Positions 1 through 6,068 of a stretch of DNA of 7,899 nt are shown one piece after another; the first letter of the stretch is position 1; every line of letters starts with the position of its first letter. The notes beneath the pieces are model-generated. The model saw only the letters and a program-made list of their open reading frames with translations. It did not search any database and had not been told where the DNA came from. The stretch covers positions 1 through 7,899 of the forward strand of contig JBDREF010000129.1 in assembly GCA_043820045.1 (NCBI GenBank), in the 5' to 3' direction. The translations under genes were made by a program, and so were the position numbers. This DNA is from JBDREF01 sp043820045 (lineage in GTDB: Bacteria; Planctomycetota; Phycisphaerae; Sedimentisphaerales; Anaerobacaceae).

Positions 1-430
1 CTTCGCCGGCCTTGTCTGCGACAGCAGTTGCTGCGGCAGCACGCTTGTTTGCGGTCGCAGCTCTCGCGGAGGCGCGACGGGGCCGCGGGGTGCCTAGGCT
101 CTGCGGCAGTTCGGCCAGCCGTTTGTCCCGCACCTCCTTAAAACGCTGCTGGAGCAGCTCGCGCTGTTCTTTCTGCAAGTTTCTCAAGGGGCTGATATAT
201 TCGATGACTTTGCCACGCACGCCCTCGCCGGAGATGTACACCTCGGCGGCGCCTCTGAGAAACTGGCCGCCCGCGGTAATCTTGAAGACGGTTCCAGCTT
301 GTCCGCCGCCCGGGTAGAGATAGCCAATTTGCGGCTGATTCGCATTCGACTGGCCCATCCCCTGTGGACAGGGGGCGGCTGCAGAGAACAAGGCCACCGC
401 CACAAACATAAATCTCCGGCTCAATGCCAT
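1..430 (-). CDS. Exported planctomycete protein with N-terminal YLYPGG segment, possibly PPC-domain type (5' part only)
   Basis: The first 143 codons are in the window and the gene runs off the left edge with no stop. The start is ATG at 430, preceded by GGAG with suitable spacing. Residues 1-27 look like a Sec signal: R5-R6, a hydrophobic core around F7-A19, then a small-residue region. Residues 35-55 (IGYLYPGGGQAGTVFKITAGG) resemble the opening of large planctomycete exported proteins often annotated with a pre-peptidase C-terminal (PPC) domain, which usually stand beside DUF1501 and DUF1549/DUF1553 genes. A first beta-sandwich-like segment (about 46-80) leads into a charged helical stretch (about 83-108, QKEQRELLQQRFKEVRDKR) and then an Ala/Arg-rich low-complexity linker (about 115-141). 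It lies 16 bp after the DUF1501 stop, so it is probably the third gene of that operon. The function is unknown, and the PPC assignment rests on context and the opening motif because the rest of the protein is missing. Confidence 0.8.
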   Translation of the reverse strand, partial: MALSRRFMFVAVALFSAAAPCPQGMGQSNANQPQIGYLYPGGGQAGTVFKITAGGQFLRGAAEVYISGEGVRGKVIEYISPLRNLQKEQRELLQQRFKEVRDKRLAELPQSLGTPRPRRASARAATANKRAAAATAVADKAGE

Positions 431-446
431 GGTTAAAGCTCCGGTT

Positions 447-1769
447 CTATACAATCTCTTTGAGACGACCGCCGCCTGTCTGCGATGACGGCATGACTTT
501 GACGTCGAGTCCGCGCGGGTTGGGCATGGGGCCGTCCGGATCGATGCCGAGCAGTTCGTACATGCTGCCGATAAGGTCCTGCGGATACACGGGTCGGTCG
601 GCGACTTCCATGCCTTTTTCGTCCGAGGCGCCGACGACGTGGCCGCCTTTGAAGCCTCCGCCTGCGACAACTGCCGAGAAGCACTTGCCGTAATGCGACC
701 GACCGCCGTTCCAGGGGGCTTCCCACTGGACTTTCGGGCCGCGTCCGAATTCACCGCTCCACCACACTATCGTGCTATCGAGCAGGCCCCGGTCGGCCAG
801 GTCCCCAAGCAGCGTGGCAAACCCCTTATCCATTTCGGGCAGCTTGCGCCGCATCGCCTCGAAGTGCTGCTTATGAGTATCCCAGCCGCCGTAGTTGATC
901 GTGATGTACGGCACGCCGTGTTCGGCGAGTCGCCTTGCCATCAGGCACGACTGACCGAACTTGTTCCGCCCGTAGCGCTCGCGCAGTTCGTCGGCTTCCT
1001 GCGACAGGTCGAAAAGCTCTCTTCCTTCGCCGAACATGATTCTGTAAGCGTCTTCCTCGCAGGTGTCGGACTGTTTGAAATGCGTGTTGTTGGGCATTGC
1101 CTTGCCGAGCGAATCGAGGCTGTGGAGCAGATCGCGCCGGCGTCGTTGGCGCTCGTCGGTAATGCCCTTTGCGACGATTCCCTCGACGGCGAAGGGGTTC
1201 TGATTGGGGTCGCCGCCGGTGGCGAAGGGTTTGTAGAGCGGACCGAGAAAACCCGCCTCTGAGAAACGGCCCTGCGGCTGAGTCAGCACGATATAGGGCG
1301 GAACCACACCTTTATAGCCGTGTTCGTATCCCTTGAACAGCGAGACGACCGCACCGGCACAGGGATAGACCAGGCGACCGGGCTCGCGGCCAGTCTGCAC
1401 AATATAGGACGCCGTCTCGTGCCCGTTGTTGCCGTGGGTCATGCTGCGAATGATCGAGTACTTGTCGGCCTGGGCGGCCAGCAACGGCAGCATCTCCCCG
1501 ATTCGGATCCCGCTGGCATTGGTTTTGATGGGGCTCTTGAAAGGGCCGCAGTAGTCATTGCCTGCTTCCGGCTTCGGGTCGAAAGTATCTATATGGCACG
1601 GGCCGCCCCACATCCAAATTTGAATGACCGATTTTGCCTTTGGACTCAAAGGAGCGGACCTCGCCGGGCGGCCGAAGGGACCCGTCATCGCTAATCCGGC
1701 GACCCCGAGAACGGTCCGCTTCAGCGCTTCTCGCCGAGTGAGAAGATTTGTGTCTTGCTGTTTATCCAT
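447..1769 (-). CDS. DUF1501 protein (alkaline phosphatase/sulfatase-like fold), Tat-exported
   Basis: This 440-aa protein belongs to the DUF1501 family, which is related to the alkaline phosphatase/sulfatase superfamily and is very numerous in planctomycetes. The N-terminus has a Tat-like motif (T11-R-R-E-A-L-K17) followed by a hydrophobic stretch and an A-R-S-A cleavage region near residue 39. Family motifs in order are WMWGGPCHIDTFDPKP (about 52-67), GWDTH (295-299), GEFGR (339-343), GRSHY (356-360), and a C-terminal AGGGFKGGHVVGASD with RPVYPQDL. The family more often shows GGPSHIDTFD and GRDHW, so C-for-S and S-for-D substitutions are seen here. The frame extends to a TTG at 1790, but ATG 1769 is preferred because GAGGAAA sits 7 nt before it and the Tat signal then begins naturally. 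It lies 22 bp after the DUF1549/DUF1553 stop. Its substrate is not known; hydrolase activity is inferred only from fold relatives. Confidence 0.93.
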   Translation of the reverse strand: MDKQQDTNLLTRREALKRTVLGVAGLAMTGPFGRPARSAPLSPKAKSVIQIWMWGGPCHIDTFDPKPEAGNDYCGPFKSPIKTNASGIRIGEMLPLLAAQADKYSIIRSMTHGNNGHETASYIVQTGREPGRLVYPCAGAVVSLFKGYEHGYKGVVPPYIVLTQPQGRFSEAGFLGPLYKPFATGGDPNQNPFAVEGIVAKGITDERQRRRRDLLHSLDSLGKAMPNNTHFKQSDTCEEDAYRIMFGEGRELFDLSQEADELRERYGRNKFGQSCLMARRLAEHGVPYITINYGGWDTHKQHFEAMRRKLPEMDKGFATLLGDLADRGLLDSTIVWWSGEFGRGPKVQWEAPWNGGRSHYGKCFSAVVAGGGFKGGHVVGASDEKGMEVADRPVYPQDLIGSMYELLGIDPDGPMPNPRGLDVKVMPSSQTGGGRLKEIV

Positions 1770-1776
1770 GATAGCA

Positions 1777-1783
1777 TTTCCTC
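1777..1783 (-). promoter_or_regulatory. Ribosome binding site deciding the DUF1501 start
   Basis: On the minus strand GAGGAAA lies 7 nt before ATG 1769. It falls inside the longer reading frame that would start at TTG 1790, which itself has no comparable site. It therefore supports the ATG as the true start. Confidence 0.65.
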
Positions 1784-1791
1784 GATTCAAC

Positions 1792-3432
1792 TCAATGCCG
1801 GTACAAGAATTCCTTTGTATTTATCAACGCCCAGGCCAGATCGTTGGCGGCCTGCCGGGCGTTAATTCCCTTGGTCTGAAAGTACTCTTCAGCTACGGCC
1901 AGCTCGGCCTGCGTCGGAAAACGCGAGAGGATGTTCAGATAGACCATGCCGATCATCGTTTGACGGTTGCCCTTGGCGTCTCTGACGAGCGTGTTGAGCC
2001 GTGTGCTGCGCTCGATCTTGCTTTGAACGTGACTCGAATTGAGCAGATGCAGGCTCTGTGCGTCCGAAGGTTGATTGTTTCGTTCGGATTCGAAACCGGT
2101 GTCCCGCGCCGGCCGGCCGAACATTTCGAGGAACTGGCTGGTGATGCTGCCGTCAGCCAATTCGATGGATCGGTTTTCCTCCGGAATGAAGGTGAAAGGT
2201 TCCGGAATGGGGCTCGAATAGCTTTCCTTCGTCCCTGAAATCCAGCATAATGCGTCGACCAGCACCTCTGCTTCGAGCCGGCGCACCGGATAGCAAGCGA
2301 ATAGGGCCTCAGCGTCGGGATGGTCGCTGTTCGGGACCGAGGATTGCTGGTATGTGCTGGAATTGAGAATGAGCCGATAAATATGCCGCAGGTCATAGTC
2401 GGCTTTTATCAGTTCCTTTTCCAGGTATTCGAGCAGTTCCGGATGGACGGGCGGATTGTCGGCGCCGATATCGTCCGGCTCATGGATTATGCCGCGGCCC
2501 ATCAGCCAGGACCAGATGCGATTGACGATATTGCGAGCGAACCAGGGGTTCTCCGGAGCAACCAGCCAGTCCGCGAATACAACGCGAGGATCCTCGCCGG
2601 GCCGAATCTCCACGGCCGTACCGTCGGGAAAGACCGCCTTCAGCGGCTCCGTCGGGCCTGGATCCAGATAAACGATTTCTTCCTTCCATTCGGCCGTCTG
2701 TTTGTAAGCCACCTTCGAAAAGAAAGCCTCCATGCCGGAACGACGCGCCTCGGGCCAATTCTCCAGACGCACTCCCATGAACGTCAAGGCCGCGGCGTTT
2801 GCGATGGAAGCCGGCTCCTGACCTTGAACGGCACGATAGAAGTTGACCTGCGGCACGCGAAAGTTGCTGCCGCTCGAAGTCAACAGCTCGCGGGCGAATT
2901 GGTCGTAAGGCATGTTGTCCCGCAGGCAATCGTGAATCCAGCGATGATAAGCCTGGACCGCGTTGGGCCAGAGATTGATAGGAAACTCCGCCTTGACCCG
3001 CAGCAGGTCGCACCACTTCAGCGACCAATAGTCGGCAAACTCGTCCCGCTGCAGGAGCGATGAGATCAGAGCCGCCCGCCTGCGGGGACTGCGGTTTTCA
3101 GCAAACTTGCGGATTTCCTCGGGCTCGGGCAATGTGCCAATCATATCCAGGTAAACCCGCCGGACGAAGACAGCGTCGGAACAAGTATTCGCCGGCTCGA
3201 TACCGCGTTTTCGCAGAGACTGCACAACCAGCTCGTCGATACGCATCTGGCTGGGCCCGGCGTACCTCTTGTCGCTTTCGAACTGGCTCCGGCGGTCCCC
3301 CTGGGCCCCGTAGCCTGCCGGCGTACGGGCTCCACCCGCCCGAGTCTGGCGAGAGCGATACTGGGCGCAGAGAGGCGCACAAATAACAAACATCTGCAAC
3401 ACCAATACTGCCAGGCTGCCTGTTCTGATCAT
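1792..3432 (-). CDS. DUF1549/DUF1553 exported protein without cytochrome motifs
   Basis: This 546-aa protein pairs a DUF1549 domain (about residues 64-255) with a DUF1553 domain (about 282-534), the standard planctomycete partner of DUF1501 proteins. A Sec signal is visible (residues 1-23, hydrophobic core, cleavage after L-C-A before Q24), followed by a short R/G/Q-rich linker. Family landmarks are RRVYLDMIGTLPEPEEI in DUF1549, and FADWLVAPENPWFARNIVNR, NPPVHPELLEYL and LILNSSTYQQSS in DUF1553. Many relatives carry an N-terminal PSCyt1 cytochrome-like domain and a CxxCH-containing stretch after GVR in DUF1549. Here the first is absent and the second reads GVRLENWPEARRSGMEAFF. ATG 3432 is chosen over the in-frame GTG at 3465 because AAGAGG precedes it by 5 nt and it opens a clean signal peptide. 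It is the first gene of the operon. No enzymatic function is established for the family. Confidence 0.92.
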   Translation of the reverse strand: MIRTGSLAVLVLQMFVICAPLCAQYRSRQTRAGGARTPAGYGAQGDRRSQFESDKRYAGPSQMRIDELVVQSLRKRGIEPANTCSDAVFVRRVYLDMIGTLPEPEEIRKFAENRSPRRRAALISSLLQRDEFADYWSLKWCDLLRVKAEFPINLWPNAVQAYHRWIHDCLRDNMPYDQFARELLTSSGSNFRVPQVNFYRAVQGQEPASIANAAALTFMGVRLENWPEARRSGMEAFFSKVAYKQTAEWKEEIVYLDPGPTEPLKAVFPDGTAVEIRPGEDPRVVFADWLVAPENPWFARNIVNRIWSWLMGRGIIHEPDDIGADNPPVHPELLEYLEKELIKADYDLRHIYRLILNSSTYQQSSVPNSDHPDAEALFACYPVRRLEAEVLVDALCWISGTKESYSSPIPEPFTFIPEENRSIELADGSITSQFLEMFGRPARDTGFESERNNQPSDAQSLHLLNSSHVQSKIERSTRLNTLVRDAKGNRQTMIGMVYLNILSRFPTQAELAVAEEYFQTKGINARQAANDLAWALINTKEFLYRH

Positions 3433-3437
3433 TGAGG

Positions 3438-3443
3438 CCTCTT
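3438..3443 (-). promoter_or_regulatory. Ribosome binding site of the DUF1549/DUF1553 gene
   Basis: AAGAGG on the minus strand, 5 nt before ATG 3432. It supports this start over the upstream GTG at 3465. Confidence 0.55.
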
Positions 3444-3479
3444 GCACAGTCCTTACCCTTCCCACATTCTTAACGCCCT

Positions 3480-3508
3480 ATAATAGCAGAATCCGGCCCA
3501 GGAAGCAA
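3480..3508 (-). promoter_or_regulatory. Predicted sigma-70-type promoter of operon A
   Basis: On the minus strand TTGCTT (3508-3503) and TATTAT (3485-3480) are separated by 17 bp. The -10 is preceded by TGC, an extended -10 arrangement. Transcription would begin near 3472, giving a leader of about 40 nt before ATG 3432. The site lies outside the AT-rich repeat. This is a consensus match only. Confidence 0.5.
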
Positions 3509-3546
3509 GCATTTTGCCGGTAAGGAGTGACGGCCGGCGGAAGTTG

Positions 3547-3741
3547 CAAATCCTAAACTCTAATATCTAAATCCAAAATTCTAATGTCCTCCCTTGGGGA
3601 CATCTTACGGCGCAATGCCCCAAACGAGTCTTGGACACGCAGTTAGTTTTGGTCATTTGAATTTGGGTCATTTGTGCTTGTTTAGGATTTAAGATTTAAG
3701 TGCTTAGGATTTTCACCCTCGTGTTTAGGATTTAGAGTTTG
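3547..3741. repeat. AT-rich MITE-like element with imperfect inverted ends
   Basis: A 195-bp stretch is bounded by CAAATCCTAAACTCTAA (3547-3563) and, on the other strand, CAAACTCTAAATCCTAA (3741-3725); 13 of 17 positions match. Both ends are built from alternating AAATCCTAA and AAACTCTAA words. TAGGATTT words recur at 3683-3690, 3705-3712 and 3726-3733, and GGTCATTTG is repeated directly at 3651 and 3666. The centre (about 3584-3645) is more GC-rich and contains hairpins. There is no coding potential inside. Similar AT-rich words occur as dispersed intergenic repeats in planctomycete and related genomes as far as I recall, so this is probably one copy of a repeat family. The right end overlaps the 3' end of the exported-protein gene and supplies its stop codon. 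No clear target-site duplication was seen. Copy number elsewhere cannot be seen from this window. Confidence 0.55.
3584..3623. other. Two overlapping, mutually exclusive hairpins inside the repeat
   Basis: Hairpin 1 pairs ATGTCC (3584-3589) with GGACAT (3598-3603) around an 8-nt loop. Hairpin 2 pairs TTGGGG (3594-3599) plus CAT (3601-3603) with ATG plus CCCCAA (3615-3623), with one bulged A at 3600. They share bases 3594-3603, so only one can form at a time. On the minus strand, the direction of the exported-protein transcript, no run of T follows, so neither is a convincing intrinsic terminator. Confidence 0.4.
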
Positions 3742-4735
3742 TTTTCTTCCAGCCGGTCGCCTCGATGCGTTTGAATTCCGCTTCCACGTCCCGGCCTTCG
3801 TAGAACGAAAGCCAGCCGCGCAAGCGCGCGGTTTGGCCGGGCTCTAAGTCGGGGAACTTCGGGTCCGAATGAAAGCACGGGCAATTCGGGTTTGCCCAGG
3901 GGCGGTTGCAGCCTTCCCACGCGGTTATTATCCAGCGTTTTCCGTCGGTGGACCGGCAGGCCGTATATGGGTTGGTCAGAACCTTATTGTCGTTTGTCTG
4001 CTGCTCGAAGCCGGCGGCCATTTTGGTCATCACGCAGTTTTGTATCCGCAGGTCACTGAGCCGCTGATTGGTGCCGTTCTTGAGCCATATCTCCATAAGC
4101 ACGGCCTCCTTTGTCGGCTTTACTTTCACGCCGAAGGCAATGCCGTTAGGCAGCTCCCGCTCGATATCCAGCGCGCCATTAGGGCCGCGTTTCCATTCCA
4201 GCTTCGGCAAGGTGACACCTTGCTTCGTCCAGATCGTATCAACGTGAGTATGTGCCAGGTAAGTCAGCCCCAGATTCGACCAGATCGCTTCAGGCACATC
4301 GACCACGACGTAGCTGTCGCAGTCCCACGGGGTAAAGACGCTGAGCTTCGTCTCTCGCTGTGGATCGATCGCACCTTCCAGAAAACCGATTCGCGGATGC
4401 CGACCGCCCGGATAAGGCAGCACCGTCAGAGTCCCATCTTTGTTCCGCGCAGGCCGATTGTCCCGCCTAATATCAAACTTCTTCATCGCGGCGCCGATTT
4501 CGCTGTTTATCAGACCCGTTGCGGCGGTTATCTCTTCGTTCGTGAACCGATGGTACCATACCATGCTTTCGAGCCAATACCTCAACTCATCGTCATTGGC
4601 CGGCCTGCGAAAGTTTTGTGCCCCGGAAGCCCCTTCCGCGGCCGCAGACGCCGGAGCGCCGAACAACAGCACGAACGTCGTCAATGTCAAAGCGAACGCA
4701 GTTGGGTAACACCTTTTGCTTAGCGTCTCGTTCAT
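3725..4735 (-). CDS. Exported protein of unknown function
   Basis: This 336-aa protein has a Sec signal: residues 1-31, polar start MNETLSKR, hydrophobic core A-L-T-L-T-T-F-V-L-L-F, and an A-S-A cleavage site. After it comes a short helical region (about 47-88: NDDELRYWLESMVWYHRFTNEEITAATG) that looks helix-turn-helix-like but lies after an export signal. The remaining 250 residues look beta-rich, with HTHVDTIW (about 162-169), ELPNGIAFGVKVKP, and a cysteine-containing segment CNRPWANPNCPC (276-287) ending in LRGWLSFYEG (305-314). I recognise it only as a type found in planctomycete genomes; a sugar-binding or sugar-processing role is possible but not shown. ATG 4735 lies 4 bp after the flavoprotein stop. 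A GAGG is only 2 nt from it, so translation probably depends on coupling. The last four residues (NSKS) and the stop codon fall inside the neighbouring repeat. Confidence 0.8.
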   Translation of the reverse strand: MNETLSKRCYPTAFALTLTTFVLLFGAPASAAAEGASGAQNFRRPANDDELRYWLESMVWYHRFTNEEITAATGLINSEIGAAMKKFDIRRDNRPARNKDGTLTVLPYPGGRHPRIGFLEGAIDPQRETKLSVFTPWDCDSYVVVDVPEAIWSNLGLTYLAHTHVDTIWTKQGVTLPKLEWKRGPNGALDIERELPNGIAFGVKVKPTKEAVLMEIWLKNGTNQRLSDLRIQNCVMTKMAAGFEQQTNDNKVLTNPYTACRSTDGKRWIITAWEGCNRPWANPNCPCFHSDPKFPDLEPGQTARLRGWLSFYEGRDVEAEFKRIEATGWKKTNSKS

Positions 4736-4739
4736 ATCC

Positions 4740-5315
4740 TCAGTCCCGTATCTTCTTGAGCAGCCAGGCCATGTTTCTACCCAGAGTCTCCATGGTCTGC
4801 AGGCCCTCTTCGTCCTGCTCGACGTCGCCTTTGGCTCTTCCAATTCCCACGTTCCAATAGGACGAACCCGGCACTATCATCTGGCTGATCAGGAAAAAGT
4901 GGTTCATCGAATCGAAAGTGGGAATCGCGCCCGCTCTTCGTACGGCGACGACGGCCGCCCCGAGCTTTCGCTGGAGCATATCCGAATTGGCCCTGGCGAC
5001 GTAGCCTGCGCGGTCTATCAACGCCTTCATCTCGGTAGTGACATCGGCAAAGTAGGTCGGAGAACCTAAGATAATGCCGTCGGCCGCTGTCATCTTCTCA
5101 ATACACTCATTGGCAACGTCGTCGGTGACTGCGCATCTTTTATCTTTGTTCTTGAAGCATTTGCCGCACGCGATACATCCTTTGATAGTCTTGCCGGCCA
5201 ATTGCACCAGCTCGGTTTCGATGCCTTCGGCTTCGAGTTCGGTAAAGACCCTCCTGATAAGAATGGCGGTATTGCCGTCCTTTCGAGCACTTCCGTTAAA
5301 AGCTACGACCTTCAT
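4740..5315 (-). CDS. Flavodoxin-like NADPH-dependent FMN reductase / iron-sulfur flavoprotein
   Basis: This 191-aa cytoplasmic protein has a flavodoxin-like fold. Strand 1 leads into the FMN phosphate-binding loop N7-G-S-A-R-K-D-G-N-T16, and a second flavin-contacting segment G-S-P-T-Y-F follows near residues 84-89. Between them is a compact cysteine cluster, C47-X2-C50-X2-C53-X7-C61. In the iron-sulfur flavoprotein (Isf) family such a cluster binds a [4Fe-4S] centre close to FMN, so electron transfer or reduction of a quinone or oxidant is likely; the physiological partner is unknown. The length fits the family. ATG 5315 has AGGAGG (5321-5326) 5 nt upstream, the best ribosome binding site in the window, so it may be translated more strongly than its neighbours. 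It sits between the racemase gene (57 bp upstream) and the exported-protein gene (4 bp downstream), probably in one transcript. Confidence 0.88.
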   Translation of the reverse strand: MKVVAFNGSARKDGNTAILIRRVFTELEAEGIETELVQLAGKTIKGCIACGKCFKNKDKRCAVTDDVANECIEKMTAADGIILGSPTYFADVTTEMKALIDRAGYVARANSDMLQRKLGAAVVAVRRAGAIPTFDSMNHFFLISQMIVPGSSYWNVGIGRAKGDVEQDEEGLQTMETLGRNMAWLLKKIRD

Positions 5316-5341
5316 TCTGTCCTCCTAAAGCATTTCTCCGC

Positions 5342-5357
5342 ATGGGCTAAAGCCCAT
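5342..5357. repeat. REP-like palindrome ATGGGCT-AA-AGCCCAT
   Basis: A perfect 7-bp inverted repeat with a 2-nt centre lies in the 57-bp gap between the racemase and flavoprotein genes. Words of the form TGGGCTAAAGCCCA followed by TCCTACA are common short intergenic repeats in planctomycetes and some other phyla, as far as I recall. In the transcript it would form a small hairpin. With no U-run after it, it more likely affects mRNA stability or read-through than full termination. Confidence 0.6.
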
Positions 5358-5372
5358 CCTACAATTCTGGTT

Positions 5373-6068
5373 TTACTCCAATGCCCACTGAGCGGCACAA
5401 GCCGCGTGGATTTCCATCGTATCGAAAAGGGGAACCACCTCGGGCGCGCCGGATCCAACCAGCATGTGTATCTCCGTGCAACCTAAGATTATGCCTTCTG
5501 CACCGTTGGCGGCGAGATTTTCGATTATTCCACAGAACAGATCTCTTGAGAACTGTGTCACCTGCCCGCAACAAAGCTCGTCATAAATAACACTATTGAT
5601 AACCTGCCGCTGCTGCATCTGCGGCACTATCACTTCAAGGCCGTGCCTGCCGGCTAATCGGTCCTTATAGAAATCCTCCTCCATAGTGAATTTCGTTCCC
5701 AGCAGACCTACTTTGTGAAGACCTCTCGCCTTGATTTCCTCGGCGGTTGCATCGGCAATGTGCAACAAGGGGATGCGAATGTCTTTTTGAACTTCATCGG
5801 CTACCTTGTGCATCGTGTTCGTGCAGATAACCAAAAAATTCGCCCCGGCCTTCTCCAGCATCTGAGCCACGGCAATCATCAGCTTAGCGGCGGCTTCCCA
5901 GTCTCCTTCTTGCTGGAGCGCCGCAATCTCCGCCATGTCGAAAGAGTGCATGACAATCCTGGCGGAATGAAGCCCTCCGAGCCGGGCCCGCACAAACTCA
6001 TTTATGATGCGGTAGTATTCACGGGACGATTCCCAGCTCATCCCGCCGATAAGTCCTATCGTCTTCAT
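5373..6068 (-). CDS. Aspartate/glutamate racemase family protein (YgeA/RacX-like)
   Basis: This 231-aa protein has the full layout of PLP-independent amino-acid racemases. The N-terminal GLIGGMSWESSREYYRIIN (5-23) is typical of the aspartate racemase/YgeA branch. The two catalytic cysteines are present in C82-T-N-T-M and G-C197-T-E-I. They act as the acid-base pair that removes and returns the alpha proton. Length is normal and there is no signal peptide, so it is cytoplasmic. The branch includes aspartate racemases and broad-specificity racemases, and substrate cannot be chosen from these motifs. ATG 6068 overlaps the hydrolase stop by 4 bp (ATGA) and has only a weak AAAG upstream, pointing to translational coupling with the hydrolase. 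D-amino acids made here could serve in peptidoglycan or in amino-acid catabolism. Confidence 0.9.
   Translation of the reverse strand: MKTIGLIGGMSWESSREYYRIINEFVRARLGGLHSARIVMHSFDMAEIAALQQEGDWEAAAKLMIAVAQMLEKAGANFLVICTNTMHKVADEVQKDIRIPLLHIADATAEEIKARGLHKVGLLGTKFTMEEDFYKDRLAGRHGLEVIVPQMQQRQVINSVIYDELCCGQVTQFSRDLFCGIIENLAANGAEGIILGCTEIHMLVGSGAPEVVPLFDTMEIHAACAAQWALE

Noticed and set aside
184..405. Minus-strand open frame of 73 codons near the left edge
   Set aside because: It is another frame of the same strand within the exported YLYPGG protein gene, whose frame has a good ribosome binding site and signal peptide.
639..1262. Plus-strand open frame of 207 codons
   Set aside because: It is antisense to the DUF1501 gene, whose product is clearly recognisable. 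The translation has no family motifs and the frame is an artefact of codon use in the true gene.
2320..3063. Plus-strand open frame of 247 codons
   Set aside because: It is antisense to the DUF1549/DUF1553 gene and its translation shows no recognisable domain.
3584..3603. Possible intrinsic terminator for operon B
   Set aside because: A 6-bp stem is present but no T-run follows on the minus strand, so termination here is not supported.
3651..3674. Possible CRISPR-like repeats (GGTCATTTG twice)
   Set aside because: There are only two 9-bp copies with a 6-bp spacing inside an AT-rich repeat. No array or cas genes are present.
3869..4723. Plus-strand open frame of 284 codons
   Set aside because: It lies opposite the exported-protein gene, which has a signal peptide, coherent composition and operon position. 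The antisense product has none of these.
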